Source: Chloroflexota bacterium (lineage in GTDB: Bacteria; Chloroflexota; Dehalococcoidia; JACPEP01). Taken from it: DNA of 64,000 nucleotides. The notes beneath the pieces are model-generated. The model ran no database searches and was not told where the DNA came from. It was given only the letters and a program-made list of their open reading frames with translations. The stretch covers positions 1 to 64,000 of the forward strand of contig JACPEP010000024.1 in the NCBI GenBank assembly GCA_016183425.1, written 5' to 3'. Made by a program: the position numbers and the translations under genes. Shown here in pieces: positions 9,194 through 20,189 of this stretch (positions are counted from its first letter, which is position 1; each line of letters begins with the position of its first letter).

Positions 9194-9414
9194 CTAGGCT
9201 ACCCCGAGGACTTTCTGGCAAAGAGGCGATAAAGGCACTGGAAAGATCAGGTTTCTACGTTAAACGCCAGAAGGGGAGCCATATCGTTTTGAGAAGGGAC
9301 AGCCCTTTCGCCCAAGTGATTGTCCCTGCCCACAGAAGTATTGACACGGGAACCCTGTCTTCAATCCTCGATGGAGCTGGTTTAACTGTTGAAGATTTTA
9401 TCAAACTGCTTTAA
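9190..9414 (+). CDS. hicA: HicA-family mRNA interferase toxin
   Basis: 74 aa with a GTG start inside the hicB stop. The double-stranded RNA-binding-like fold is recognisable from GKEAIKALERSGFYVKRQKGSHIVLRR, including the conserved catalytic His of the GSH motif, and from the C-terminal GTLSSILDGAGLTVEDFIKLL. HicA cleaves mRNA independently of the ribosome when released from HicB. Both partners look full length. The gene ends 56 bp before gyrA. Confidence 0.9.
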   Translation: MTRLPRGLSGKEAIKALERSGFYVKRQKGSHIVLRRDSPFAQVIVPAHRSIDTGTLSSILDGAGLTVEDFIKLL

Positions 9415-9470
9415 TTCCTTTTTGCTCTTCCATCGTCAGCCAAGGACCTGTCACATAGGAGAGTAACAGT

Positions 9471-11915
<2,445 letters not shown>

Positions 11916-11960
11916 CACTGGCGGCCGCCGCATAAGCTCCTAGCGATGAACAACCCACAT

Positions 11961-12014
11961 AGTCGGCATCGTCCCTGACCCTCCGCCTCTGGCGGATCAG
12001 GGACGATGCCGACT
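11961..12014. repeat. Long perfect hairpin repeat (GTCGGCATCGTCCC family)
   Basis: Inverted arms AGTCGGCATCGTCCCTGA and its complement enclose a second stem, TCCGCC/GGCGGA. The same arm sequence recurs at 52119-52202, 53531-53614 and in part at 50489-50520. It sits between gyrA and the next gene, where it could also stop or shield transcripts. Confidence 0.75.
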
Positions 12015-12065
12015 ACCACCTTTAGAGGTGAGGGCCGAAGATCATGTTACAGGGGAGGAGAAGGA

Positions 12066-12974
12066 ATGGAAGAGCTTCGTGGCCGACGGCTGAAGATACT
12101 CATAATTCAGGGTGGCCCCGCCTCTCCAGACAAGGAGAGGAACGTCGCCGCCATGGCTTCCCTTCTGGAAGAGGCGGTCAAGGAGTCGGCGCCGGACTTC
12201 GCCGTCTTCTGCGAGCTGGCTACCACCCCCTACTTCTGCGCCACCCAAAGCAAGGAGGCCTTTCCCTGGGCCGAGGCGGTGCCGGGCCCCACCACCCAGG
12301 TCTTCAGCGCCCTGGCCTTCCAGCACCATGTGAACATCGTTTTGCCCCTCTTTGAGCGAGGGCCTCACAACGGAGAGTTCTACAACAGCGCCCTTCTCAT
12401 GGATCGGGAGGGGAAGCTGGTAGCGGGGCGGCTCCCTCAGGGGAGCGAGGCGCTCACCTACCGGAAATGCCATCTTCCCGCGGTGCACAACTACGGACCC
12501 GCCTTGAATGAGAAGTACTTCTTCCGGCCCGGCCCCGGCTTCCCCATTTTCTCGGTGGAGGGGCTGAGGGTGGGCCTCCTCATCTGCTACGACCGCTCCT
12601 TTCCCGAGAGCTGGCGTATGCTCGCCCTTCAAGGGGCGGAGGTGGTTTTCGTTGTTTCTTCCTCCGCCTCTCCCAACCGGGCGGAGACCTTCATTTACGA
12701 GCTGCGCACCGCCGCCGTTCAGAACGGCCTTTATATCATCGCCCCCAACCGGGGCGGCACGGAGACCTTTGAGGGCGTAGAGCTTACTTTCTTCGGCCTC
12801 AGCTCTGTTATAGATCCCTTCGGCAGGGTGATGGCCCAGGGCCCGGCGGAGGAAGGCCCGGCCCTGATAAGAGCAGAGCTGGATTTGGCCCTGTTGGAGG
12901 AGCACGCCACCACCTACCACTACCGCCGCGACCGTCGGCCGGAGATATACCCCCTGGTGACCGGGCTCCCCTGA
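12066..12974 (+). CDS. Carbon-nitrogen hydrolase (nitrilase superfamily)
   Basis: 302 aa from the ATG at 12066, preceded by AGGAGAAGG. An ATG at 12006 lies in the repeat and is rejected. The Glu-Lys-Cys triad is visible: FCELATTP, TYRKCHLPA and LLICYDRSFPES. The last motif and the length fit the N-carbamoylputrescine amidohydrolase/beta-ureidopropionase/amidase branch, which hydrolyses C-N bonds of small amides or carbamoyl compounds. The exact substrate cannot be told. It lies 15 bp before recF and probably shares a transcript with it. Confidence 0.88.
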   Translation: MEELRGRRLKILIIQGGPASPDKERNVAAMASLLEEAVKESAPDFAVFCELATTPYFCATQSKEAFPWAEAVPGPTTQVFSALAFQHHVNIVLPLFERGPHNGEFYNSALLMDREGKLVAGRLPQGSEALTYRKCHLPAVHNYGPALNEKYFFRPGPGFPIFSVEGLRVGLLICYDRSFPESWRMLALQGAEVVFVVSSSASPNRAETFIYELRTAAVQNGLYIIAPNRGGTETFEGVELTFFGLSSVIDPFGRVMAQGPAEEGPALIRAELDLALLEEHATTYHYRRDRRPEIYPLVTGLP

Positions 12975-12989
12975 ATCGCGGGGGCCTCC

Positions 12990-14183
12990 TTGCACATCTC
13001 CCATCTCAGCCTGACCAACTTCCGCAACTATGCTCAACTGGAGTTGGCTCTATCCCCCGGTTTGGTTGTCCTCTGGGGAGGCAACGGGGAGGGAAAGACC
13101 AACTTCCTGGAGGCCATCTACTTTCTGGCCACCTCCCGCTCCCCCCGGGCGACCACCGAGGGAGAGCTTGTCCACTGGGATGTATGGAACCAAGACCTGC
13201 CCGTGACTCGATTGACGGCCCAGGTGCATCGGTCCGACGGAGAGGTACGCTTGGAGGTGGCCTTAAGAGGGTTGAGCAAGGGGCCGGAGCGGGAGGGGGA
13301 AGATGCCCCTCGTCTCTTCGATCACGGCCTGTGGGTGCAGAAGCACATCCGCGTTAACGGCCTGCCCACCCGGGCGGCGGACCTTATGGGGCGGCTGATA
13401 GTGGTTCTATTCAACGCCCCGGACATGGATATGGTGGGCGGGGCGCCGACTCTGAGACGCCGCTGCCTGGACGTCCTTAACTCCCAGGCCGATGTCCGCT
13501 ATCTGCGCACGCTACAGCGCTACCAGAGGGTGGTGACGCAGCGCAACTACCTGCTGCGCGCCCTGAGAGAAGGGCAGGCGGCCCGGGGGGAGTTGGACTT
13601 CTGGGATGAGGAGCTAGTGAAGAACGGCGCCTATTTGGTGGCCCGGCGACACCAGACCCTGGCGGCCCTGAACCCCCTAACCCAGGAGATGTACCGCAGC
13701 CTGAGTCCCCAGGAGGGAGAGTTGCGCCTGGTGCATCTCTGCCCCCTGGTGGAAGAGACGGCTGGCCCCGATAATGAAAACCCGTCTTCCATTCAGGACC
13801 GGTTTCGAAAGCAATTGGACAAGGCCTACCCTCGGGAAGTGGCCCAGGGCATGACCCTGGTAGGGCCGCATCGGGACGACTTCCTCTTTCTGGGGGGGGG
13901 CCGCCCCATGGGGCTTTTTGCCTCCCGGGGCCAGCAGCGGGCCCTGACCCTGGCCTTTAAGCTGGCCGAGGCCCAGCTCTTGAAGAGGTTGACCGGGGAG
14001 CTCCCCGTCCTGCTTCTGGACGACGTTCTATCCGAGTTGGACGCCCCCCGCCGCCGCCACCTCCTGGAAGCTATCGCCCCCTACCATCAGGTGTTCATCA
14101 CCACCACGGACGTGGCCCAGGCGGAGGCGGCGGGGATCTCACAGGCACGGCTCCTGGAGGTGGAGGGAGGGAACATCCCTTGA
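12990..14183 (+). CDS. recF: DNA replication and repair protein RecF
   Basis: 397 aa with a TTG start giving MHISHLSLTNFRNYAQLEL. It is an SMC-like ATPase: Walker A GGNGEGKTN (~residue 30), signature-like FASRGQQRALTLAFKLAEA, and Walker B PVLLLDDVLSELD. It loads RecA at gaps with RecO and RecR. The C-terminal end, FITTTDVAQAEAAGISQAR, is repeated in degenerate form at 15027-15122, beyond an AT-rich insertion. Confidence 0.95.
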   Translation: MHISHLSLTNFRNYAQLELALSPGLVVLWGGNGEGKTNFLEAIYFLATSRSPRATTEGELVHWDVWNQDLPVTRLTAQVHRSDGEVRLEVALRGLSKGPEREGEDAPRLFDHGLWVQKHIRVNGLPTRAADLMGRLIVVLFNAPDMDMVGGAPTLRRRCLDVLNSQADVRYLRTLQRYQRVVTQRNYLLRALREGQAARGELDFWDEELVKNGAYLVARRHQTLAALNPLTQEMYRSLSPQEGELRLVHLCPLVEETAGPDNENPSSIQDRFRKQLDKAYPREVAQGMTLVGPHRDDFLFLGGGRPMGLFASRGQQRALTLAFKLAEAQLLKRLTGELPVLLLDDVLSELDAPRRRHLLEAIAPYHQVFITTTDVAQAEAAGISQARLLEVEGGNIP

Positions 14184-14281
14184 TGATGCCTCAAAGGTAT
14201 TGACAAAGGCGACTTATGGGTTTATAAAGTTCTGTGGCGGGGGTTGGTGGCCATAAACGACACCTAGGAGGTTGTTTGTGA

Positions 14282-14581
14282 ATGACTGATAAAGTGCCGG
14301 AGTTCGTTGTGGCTTTATCTGAATACTTAAAAAGGGAATATAACTGCAAGGCACCATTGTATTGGAAGCCGGGTGAGAGTGGTGAGCCGGAGGTGTGGTT
14401 GGAAATATCCGGGGAGGATGCCACTAAATACCTAGAGGAAGTTGGTAAGTTTATCAAAGCTGTGTGGAACGTTATGGATAATCTTGGGGCTAAATTTCAC
14501 GATTATCATGTGCTCGAATCGACGGTGTACGATAATGCAGGGCTAAGGTCGCAAGTGGGAGAGGCACAGAAAATAATGTGA
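14282..14581 (+). CDS. Hypothetical protein in the recF islet
   Basis: 99 aa, not recognised. It is acidic and mixed alpha/beta in appearance, with no membrane segment or cysteine motif. AGGAGG lies 10 bases before the ATG. The stop overlaps the next gene's start as GTGA, so the two form a coupled pair. Base composition is clearly lower in GC than recF or nuoN, which suggests transfer. A two-gene coupled unit of this size could be a toxin-antitoxin or immunity pair, but no family motif supports that. Confidence 0.6.
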   Translation: MTDKVPEFVVALSEYLKREYNCKAPLYWKPGESGEPEVWLEISGEDATKYLEEVGKFIKAVWNVMDNLGAKFHDYHVLESTVYDNAGLRSQVGEAQKIM

Positions 14582-15012
14582 GCAGGTCGAACTACCATAC
14601 TGGGGAAGCTGTAGGTTGCTATAATGCGGGTTGCGTTCTTTTGGGCAGCAATCCCCCGGCAGCCTATACGTGCTTCAGACTGGCCATCGAACACTGTGTG
14701 GATCGGGTCTTAGCGATGGTCGGGATACACCCTCGCAGACGTGGTTCCAGACTTTCTATTCTTGAAGTAATGGCAAGGCGTGATACACAATTTTATCCCC
14801 TTTTTGTAGCTTATAGGGGTGTCTACGACATCACTCTCCCGAGTGATTATATAAGGGCTGCAAACATTTTAAAGGGGATCTACGACCTACTACGGGCTCC
14901 GGCAGGTGACCTCTGGATAACACTAGATAAGCGCTCTATACCCGCCGAACACCATAGCCACCTAGTGCAGGTTCCCCTGTTTCCTTCCGTAACTATTAGA
15001 GTTGCAGTGTAG
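14578..15012 (+). CDS. Hypothetical protein in the recF islet
   Basis: 144 aa with a GTG start, coupled to the preceding gene. Not recognised. It is largely helical in appearance, with AAYTCFRLAIEHCVDRVLAM and a later DYIRAANILKGIYDLLRAP. The helical pattern recalls small HEPN-type proteins, but no RxxxxH catalytic motif could be placed. Same low-GC composition as its partner. Its stop lies 14 bp before the degenerate recF tail. Confidence 0.55.
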   Translation: MSRSNYHTGEAVGCYNAGCVLLGSNPPAAYTCFRLAIEHCVDRVLAMVGIHPRRRGSRLSILEVMARRDTQFYPLFVAYRGVYDITLPSDYIRAANILKGIYDLLRAPAGDLWITLDKRSIPAEHHSHLVQVPLFPSVTIRVAV

Positions 15013-15026
15013 AGGCTTATGGTGAT

Positions 15027-15122
15027 TTCCCTACCACCGGCGTGGCCCAGGTGGAGGTGGCGGGGCTTTCAGTGGCACGGCGCAGGGGGGTGGAGGAGGG
15101 GGAGATCAGGGGGGCAAGCTAG
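15027..15122 (+). pseudogene. Degenerate duplicate of the recF 3' end
   Basis: Translated in one frame this reads FPTTGVAQVEVAGLSVAR and then a diverged tail to TAG. That matches the end of intact recF (FITTTDVAQAEAAGISQAR), with shared VAQ-E-AG-S-AR spacing and near-identical DNA such as GTGGCCCAGG. It abuts and overlaps the nuoN stop. Inference: it is the original recF 3' end, displaced when an islet bringing its own recF tail inserted. Confidence 0.75.
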
Positions 15123-16543
15123 AAGAACAGCGGCCTGGTGGCGGCCTGGATGAGGGTGAGCAGGGGGGAGGGGTAGATGCCGATGAGGAAGACGGCGATG
15201 AGGAGCACCCCCAGCACGCCGTGAAGGAGGATGGAGACGGGCAGCCTGCCCGCCTGGGGTGGCGGCGGGGAGATGTACATCTCCTTGACGATGAGGAGAT
15301 AGTAGTAGAGGGAGATAAGGCTATTGAGCACCGCCAGGGCCGCCAGCCACAGGAACCCCCCCTGGGCGGCGGCCAGAAACAGGTAGAACTTGGTGGTGAA
15401 CCCGGCGAAGAAGGGCAGCCCCGCCAGGGAGAAGAGGGCTATGGAAAGGGTCAGGGCCACAAAGGGGGCCCGCTCCGCCAGGCCGGCGTAGTCAGGGATG
15501 TCTTCGTGCCCGGTCTGGTTGAAATAGGCGATGATGGCGACGAAGGCCGCCAGGTTGCTGGCGGCGTAGCCCGCCAGGTGAAAGAGGATGGCGTCGGCGG
15601 CCTGGGGGGAGAGAACCACCACCCCCAGGAGCAGGTAGCCCGCCTGGCCGATGGCAGAGTAGGCCAAAAGGCGCTTTATGTTGCGCTGCTGGATAGCCAC
15701 TAGATTGCCCACGGTCATGGTCACCGCCGCCACCCCGGCCAGCACCCCCTGCCAGTCCACCATGAGGGGGGCGAAGGCAGTGGCGAAGAGGCGAAGGAGG
15801 AGGGCGAAGCCGGCCGCCTTGGAGGCCACTGACAGGTAGGCGGTGACGGGGAGGGGGGAGCCTTCGTAAACGTCCGGTGCCCACATGTGGAAGGGCACCA
15901 CTGCCAGCTTGAAGCCCAGCCCGGCGATGATGAGGGCGAGACCCAGGAAGAGGGCCGGACCGTTGCCCCCCTGCACCAGGCGGCCAATGCCCTCGAAAGA
16001 GGTCGTCCCCGCCAGGCCGTAGATGAGGCTGATGCCGTAGAGGAGGAGGGCCGAGGAGAAGGCTCCCAGAAGGATGTACTTCAGCCCAGCCTCGCTGGAT
16101 TTGGGGTTGTCTCGCTCGTAAGCAGCCATGATATAGAGGCTGAAGCTCAGCAGCTCCAGGGAGATGTAGGCGGTCAGAAGCTCGCCGGCGGCCGTCATGA
16201 GCATCATGGCCAGCACCGAGATGAGGATAAGGCCGTAGTATTCCCCTGTGTGTGTCAGACGCTTTTTGGCGTACTCCACGGAGGCCAGGAGGACGAGGAC
16301 ACCCAGGGCGGGGAAGAAGAACTTGAAGAAGAGGGCGTAGTCGTCCACCAGGAACATGCCGCTGAAGAGGCTGACCTTTTCCCCTCGCAAGGTGAGGGCG
16401 GCGGCGGCCACGCCCGCCAAGGAGAGAGCGCCCAGAAAGGCCAGGTAGTGCTTTCTACTGGTGGGGAGGAACAGGTCGGCTATAAGGAGGAGGAAGGCCA
16501 GGCCCACCAAAAGGAGCTCGGGGAAGAAGAGCCAGTAGTTCAT
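15119..16543 (-). CDS. nuoN: NADH-quinone oxidoreductase subunit N
   Basis: 474 aa with about 13-14 hydrophobic segments. It is an antiporter-like proton channel of the complex I membrane arm. Family marks include the Lys- and Glu-bearing helices around ELLSFSLYIMAAYERD, FKLAVVPFHMWAPDVYEG and NIKRLLAYSAIGQAGYLLLG. It is the last gene of the operon. Its start overlaps the nuoM stop by 4 bases, and its stop overlaps the recF-tail remnant on the other strand. Confidence 0.95.
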   Translation of the reverse strand: MNYWLFFPELLLVGLAFLLLIADLFLPTSRKHYLAFLGALSLAGVAAAALTLRGEKVSLFSGMFLVDDYALFFKFFFPALGVLVLLASVEYAKKRLTHTGEYYGLILISVLAMMLMTAAGELLTAYISLELLSFSLYIMAAYERDNPKSSEAGLKYILLGAFSSALLLYGISLIYGLAGTTSFEGIGRLVQGGNGPALFLGLALIIAGLGFKLAVVPFHMWAPDVYEGSPLPVTAYLSVASKAAGFALLLRLFATAFAPLMVDWQGVLAGVAAVTMTVGNLVAIQQRNIKRLLAYSAIGQAGYLLLGVVVLSPQAADAILFHLAGYAASNLAAFVAIIAYFNQTGHEDIPDYAGLAERAPFVALTLSIALFSLAGLPFFAGFTTKFYLFLAAAQGGFLWLAALAVLNSLISLYYYLLIVKEMYISPPPPQAGRLPVSILLHGVLGVLLIAVFLIGIYPSPLLTLIQAATRPLFF

Positions 16544-18003
16544 CCCACCCCCGCTACTCGCTCAAGGAGCGGCCCCACCCCGCTGGAGATGATATTCACG
16601 AACAAGGTTGGGTAAACGCCCACGTAGACCAGAACCCCCACCAGCACGGCGGCGGCGAAAAGCTCGACGCGGCTGCCATCCCTCAGGTTCTCCCATCGGG
16701 TGTTGAAAGGGCCGAAGAACACCGTGGCCAGCAGGCGCAGGATATAGACGGCGGTGACCGCGGCCCCGATGATGGCCAGCACCCCTATGATGGGGTAGGT
16801 CTGAAAGGTGCCGATGAAGATCAGGAGCTCGGCCACGAAGCCGCTCAGGCCGGGCAGGCCCAGAGAGGTCAACCCGGCTACCACGAAGAAGACGCTCACC
16901 AGCCCCATGCGGTGGGCCAGGCCGCCGAAGGCGCTTATCTCCCGAGTGTGGGCCCGGTCGTAGATCATACCCACCAGGGCAAAGAAGAGGGCGGTCATAA
17001 CTCCGTGGGAAAACATCTGAAGCACCGCCCCGCTCACCCCCACCACCGAGAGGGTGCCGAAGCCCATGAGGACGTAGCCCATGTGGCTGATGCTGGAGTA
17101 GCCGATGACGAACTTCAGATCCCGCTGCGCCATGGCGGAAAAGGCCCCGTAGAGAACGTTCACCGTGGCCAGCAGGACGAGGACGGGCATCCACACGGTA
17201 GCGCCGTAGGGAAGGATGCTGACCCCTACCCGTATGATGCCGTAGGCTCCCAGCTTCATGAGCACCCCAGCGTGGAGCATGCTCACGGCCGTGGGCGCCG
17301 CCACGTGGCCGTCCGGCGACCAGGTGTGAAAAGGCCATAGCCCCGCCAGCACCCCGAAGCCTAGAAGGAAGAAGGGGAAGAAGAGGCGCTGGAAGTCCGG
17401 GGAGAAGGTCATCTGCCCCAGGCGAAGGAGGTCAAAGGTCTTGGCCTCAGGGGCGATGTAGAGGGCCAGGATGCCGATCCACACCAGGACGCTCCCCGCC
17501 GTGAGATAGATGACCAGCTTCATGGCTCCGTACTCTTTGCGGGTGCTCCCCCACACCCCGATGAGGAGGTACATGGGCAGCACCGCCAGCTCGTAGAAGA
17601 AGAAGAGAAAGAAAAGGTCCAGGGAGATGAAGACGCCGATAACCCCCGTCACCAGGGTGAAGAGGAGGATGAAAAAGTCCTTGGTGCGATAGTCTACATA
17701 CCAGGAAACGAGGACTCCGGTGAAGATGACGATGCCGGTGAGGAGAACCATGGGCGCCGAGATGCCGTCCACCCCCAGTTGGAAGGCGATGCCCAGGTTC
17801 TCCAGCCAGGGGTATCGCTCCTGGAACTGGAAGCCCCCCGTCCGGTAGTCATAGCTCAGGAAAATGTAGATAGCCAGAGCCAGGGTGATGGTGGCGACGG
17901 AGGCGGCCACCATCCGGATGGCGTTACGGTGGGCACTGGGGATGGCGGCGATGATCACCGCGCCGACGAAGGGAGTTACAAAGGTTAATAGCAGTAGCGG
18001 CAT
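16540..18003 (-). CDS. nuoM: NADH-quinone oxidoreductase subunit M
   Basis: 487 aa, polytopic, 14 predicted membrane segments. Antiporter-like subunit. Conserved marks include FFFYELAVLPMYLLIGVWG (helix with the key Glu), PFHTWSPDGHVAAPTAVSMLHAGVLMKLGAYG and DLKFVIGYSSISHMGYVLMG. It sits 8 bp after nuoL and overlaps nuoN by 4 bases. Confidence 0.95.
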   Translation of the reverse strand: MPLLLLTFVTPFVGAVIIAAIPSAHRNAIRMVAASVATITLALAIYIFLSYDYRTGGFQFQERYPWLENLGIAFQLGVDGISAPMVLLTGIVIFTGVLVSWYVDYRTKDFFILLFTLVTGVIGVFISLDLFFLFFFYELAVLPMYLLIGVWGSTRKEYGAMKLVIYLTAGSVLVWIGILALYIAPEAKTFDLLRLGQMTFSPDFQRLFFPFFLLGFGVLAGLWPFHTWSPDGHVAAPTAVSMLHAGVLMKLGAYGIIRVGVSILPYGATVWMPVLVLLATVNVLYGAFSAMAQRDLKFVIGYSSISHMGYVLMGFGTLSVVGVSGAVLQMFSHGVMTALFFALVGMIYDRAHTREISAFGGLAHRMGLVSVFFVVAGLTSLGLPGLSGFVAELLIFIGTFQTYPIIGVLAIIGAAVTAVYILRLLATVFFGPFNTRWENLRDGSRVELFAAAVLVGVLVYVGVYPTLFVNIISSGVGPLLERVAGVG

Positions 18004-18011
18004 ACTATCAC

Positions 18012-19871
18012 TCAGAAAGCAAGGGCCAGCACAATGGCTATCGCCCCCACTAGTATCGCCAGGCCATAGTTGTAGAGCTTGCCCGTTTCATGAAATCTCA
18101 GGTGATAGCCGGCAAACACCGGGAGGTGGCCCGCCCCGTCCACGCCGGTATCGTTGACCACTGTGCGATCGAAGAGAGCCACCAGCCTGGAGAAGGCCAG
18201 GATCACCCGATCGATGATGGTCTGGTACAGGTCGTCCATGAAATACTTATGGCGCAGGAGGTTGTAGAGGGGCGCTAAGCGGGCCGTGAGGACTCTAGGG
18301 TCGGGGCTCCTCCGGATATAGAGGGTCCAGGTCACGCCTAAAGCGAGCAGAACCAACCCGGTGGAGCCGCCCATGAGCAACCAATCGGGGTGGAAAGGTT
18401 CTGAGGCATGGAGAAACTGCCCAAAGCCGCCCGATAGCCCCAGCCTTTGCCCCACGGGGTCCAGAGCTACCAGGCCGAAGACTGCCGACAGAACACCCAG
18501 GGCCACTAAAGGCACCGTCATCACCCCGGGGGATTCGTGGACGTGGGCATTTTCCGCCTTGAGGGGGCCGAAAAAGACGACGAAGAGGAGACGGAGCATA
18601 TACATGGCGCTGAGGAGGGCCGCCACTACCACCAGGGCGAAGAAGATGGGCGACTGTCCTTCCTGTACCACTTTCAGGATCTCGTCCTTGCTCCAAAAGC
18701 CGCTGAAGGGGGGCAATCCGGCCAAGGATAGGGCGGCGACCACGAAGGTGGCCGCCGTTACGGGCATGCGGCGCCACAACCCACCCAGGTCCCAGATCTC
18801 TGACTTGCCGGTGCTGTGAAGAACGCTCCCCGCCCCCAGGAAGACTAGAGCTTTGGAAAAGCCGTGGGTCAAGAGGTGAAAGATGCCCGCGGCGAAGCCG
18901 CCCGAGCCCAGGGCCACCATCATTAAGCCCAGGTGGCTGATGGTAGAGTAGGCCAGCACGCGCTTGAAGTCGCTCATCACCAGGGCCATGGTTCCGGCCA
19001 AGAGGGTGGTGACGAGGCCGATGATGAACACAAACTGGAGAGCCATCGGCGCCGCCTGGAAGAGGGGAAAGGTCCGGCCTACCAGATAGACTCCCGCCGC
19101 CACCATGGTTGCGGCGTGGATTAGGGCGCTCACCGGGGTCGGGCCTTCCATGGCGTCGGGGAGCCACACGTGGAAGGGAAATTGGGCCGATTTGCCCATG
19201 GCCCCCAGGAAGATGAGAATGGCGGCCACGGTCAACGTTCCCGTCTCGATGTGGCCTCCGGTGGCCGCCGCTAAGTTGTCCAAGATGCTAAAGGTGCCTG
19301 TCTCTCGAAAAAGAACCAGGATGCCGATGAGCAACCCGACATCCCCGATGCGGGTGGTAACGAAGGCCTTCTTGGCCGCCTCGCGGGCGGCGGGACGGTC
19401 GTACCAGAAGCCGATGAGGAGGTAGGAGCAAAGCCCCACCAGCTCCCAGGCGATATACAGGAAGATGAAGTTGTCCGCCAGCACCAAGCTCAGCATGGCG
19501 GCGGCAAAAAGAGAGTGGGCGGCGAAGTACCAGGAGTACCGGGGCTCGCCGTGCATGTAGCCCACGGAGTATACCTGCACCAGAAGGGCGACGAAGGTGA
19601 CGATGCCCAGCATCGCTACCGAGAGGGGGTCGACGATGGTGCCCACCTGGAGCTGGTAGCCACCCACCTGGAACCAGGGCCAACTGAAGGTAGCCTCCCC
19701 CTTGGCCAGGAGGTCTCCCAGAACGAACCAGAAGAGGACGAAGCCAGCGCCAACGGCGGAGATGGTCACCCATGCCCCTTTCCCCGGTAGCGAGCGCCCC
19801 CAGAGAAGAAGGAGAACGAAGGCGGCGACGCACAGGGCGGGGATGAGCCAGGCGATTTCCATCCCGGGCAT
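18012..19871 (-). CDS. nuoL: NADH-quinone oxidoreductase subunit L
   Basis: 619 aa, the longest antiporter-like subunit. It has the NuoL-type motif WELVGLCSYLLIGFWY, then FPFHVWLPDAMEGPTPVSALIHAATMV and DFKRVLAYSTISHLGLMMVA. The C-terminus carries the extra amphipathic lateral helix region and a final membrane anchor. The start could be the ATG at 19871 or at 19862; I keep the longer one. It lies 9 bp after nuoK. Confidence 0.95.
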   Translation of the reverse strand: MPGMEIAWLIPALCVAAFVLLLLWGRSLPGKGAWVTISAVGAGFVLFWFVLGDLLAKGEATFSWPWFQVGGYQLQVGTIVDPLSVAMLGIVTFVALLVQVYSVGYMHGEPRYSWYFAAHSLFAAAMLSLVLADNFIFLYIAWELVGLCSYLLIGFWYDRPAAREAAKKAFVTTRIGDVGLLIGILVLFRETGTFSILDNLAAATGGHIETGTLTVAAILIFLGAMGKSAQFPFHVWLPDAMEGPTPVSALIHAATMVAAGVYLVGRTFPLFQAAPMALQFVFIIGLVTTLLAGTMALVMSDFKRVLAYSTISHLGLMMVALGSGGFAAGIFHLLTHGFSKALVFLGAGSVLHSTGKSEIWDLGGLWRRMPVTAATFVVAALSLAGLPPFSGFWSKDEILKVVQEGQSPIFFALVVVAALLSAMYMLRLLFVVFFGPLKAENAHVHESPGVMTVPLVALGVLSAVFGLVALDPVGQRLGLSGGFGQFLHASEPFHPDWLLMGGSTGLVLLALGVTWTLYIRRSPDPRVLTARLAPLYNLLRHKYFMDDLYQTIIDRVILAFSRLVALFDRTVVNDTGVDGAGHLPVFAGYHLRFHETGKLYNYGLAILVGAIAIVLALAF

Positions 19872-19880
19872 GCTAGCTTA

Positions 19881-20189
19881 TCACCATTTCATCAGGTCAA
19901 CTTCGTCCACATTGGAGGTGGCCCGGCTGCGATAGATGGCGATGATGATGGACAGGGCAAGGCCTACCTCGGCGGCGGCGACGACGATGACGAAGAGGGC
20001 AAAGACCTGGCCCACAAACTCCGTCGAGACCAAATAGGCGGAGAAGGCCACCAGGTTTATGTTCACGGCGTTGAGCATAAGCTCGATGGACATGAGGATA
20101 AGAACAGCGTTTCGCCGTGCCAGGACTCCGAAGAGGCCCAGGGAGAAGAGGATGCCGCTGAGGGTCAGGAAATGCTCCAGGGGTATCAC
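19881..20189 (-). CDS. nuoK: NADH-quinone oxidoreductase subunit K
   Basis: 102 aa with three membrane helices and the conserved Glu pair in LMSIELMLNAVNINLVAF and ALFVIVVAAAEVGLALSI. These carboxylates are part of the central proton-conducting axis. The start overlaps the nuoJ stop by 4 bases. Confidence 0.96.
   Translation of the reverse strand: MIPLEHFLTLSGILFSLGLFGVLARRNAVLILMSIELMLNAVNINLVAFSAYLVSTEFVGQVFALFVIVVAAAEVGLALSIIIAIYRSRATSNVDEVDLMKW

Noticed and set aside
8910..9470. tRNA-Gln interrupted by an intron carrying hicBA
   Set aside because: No 3' half of the tRNA was found after hicA up to gyrA, and the break lies beyond the anticodon loop, where known bacterial group I introns insert.
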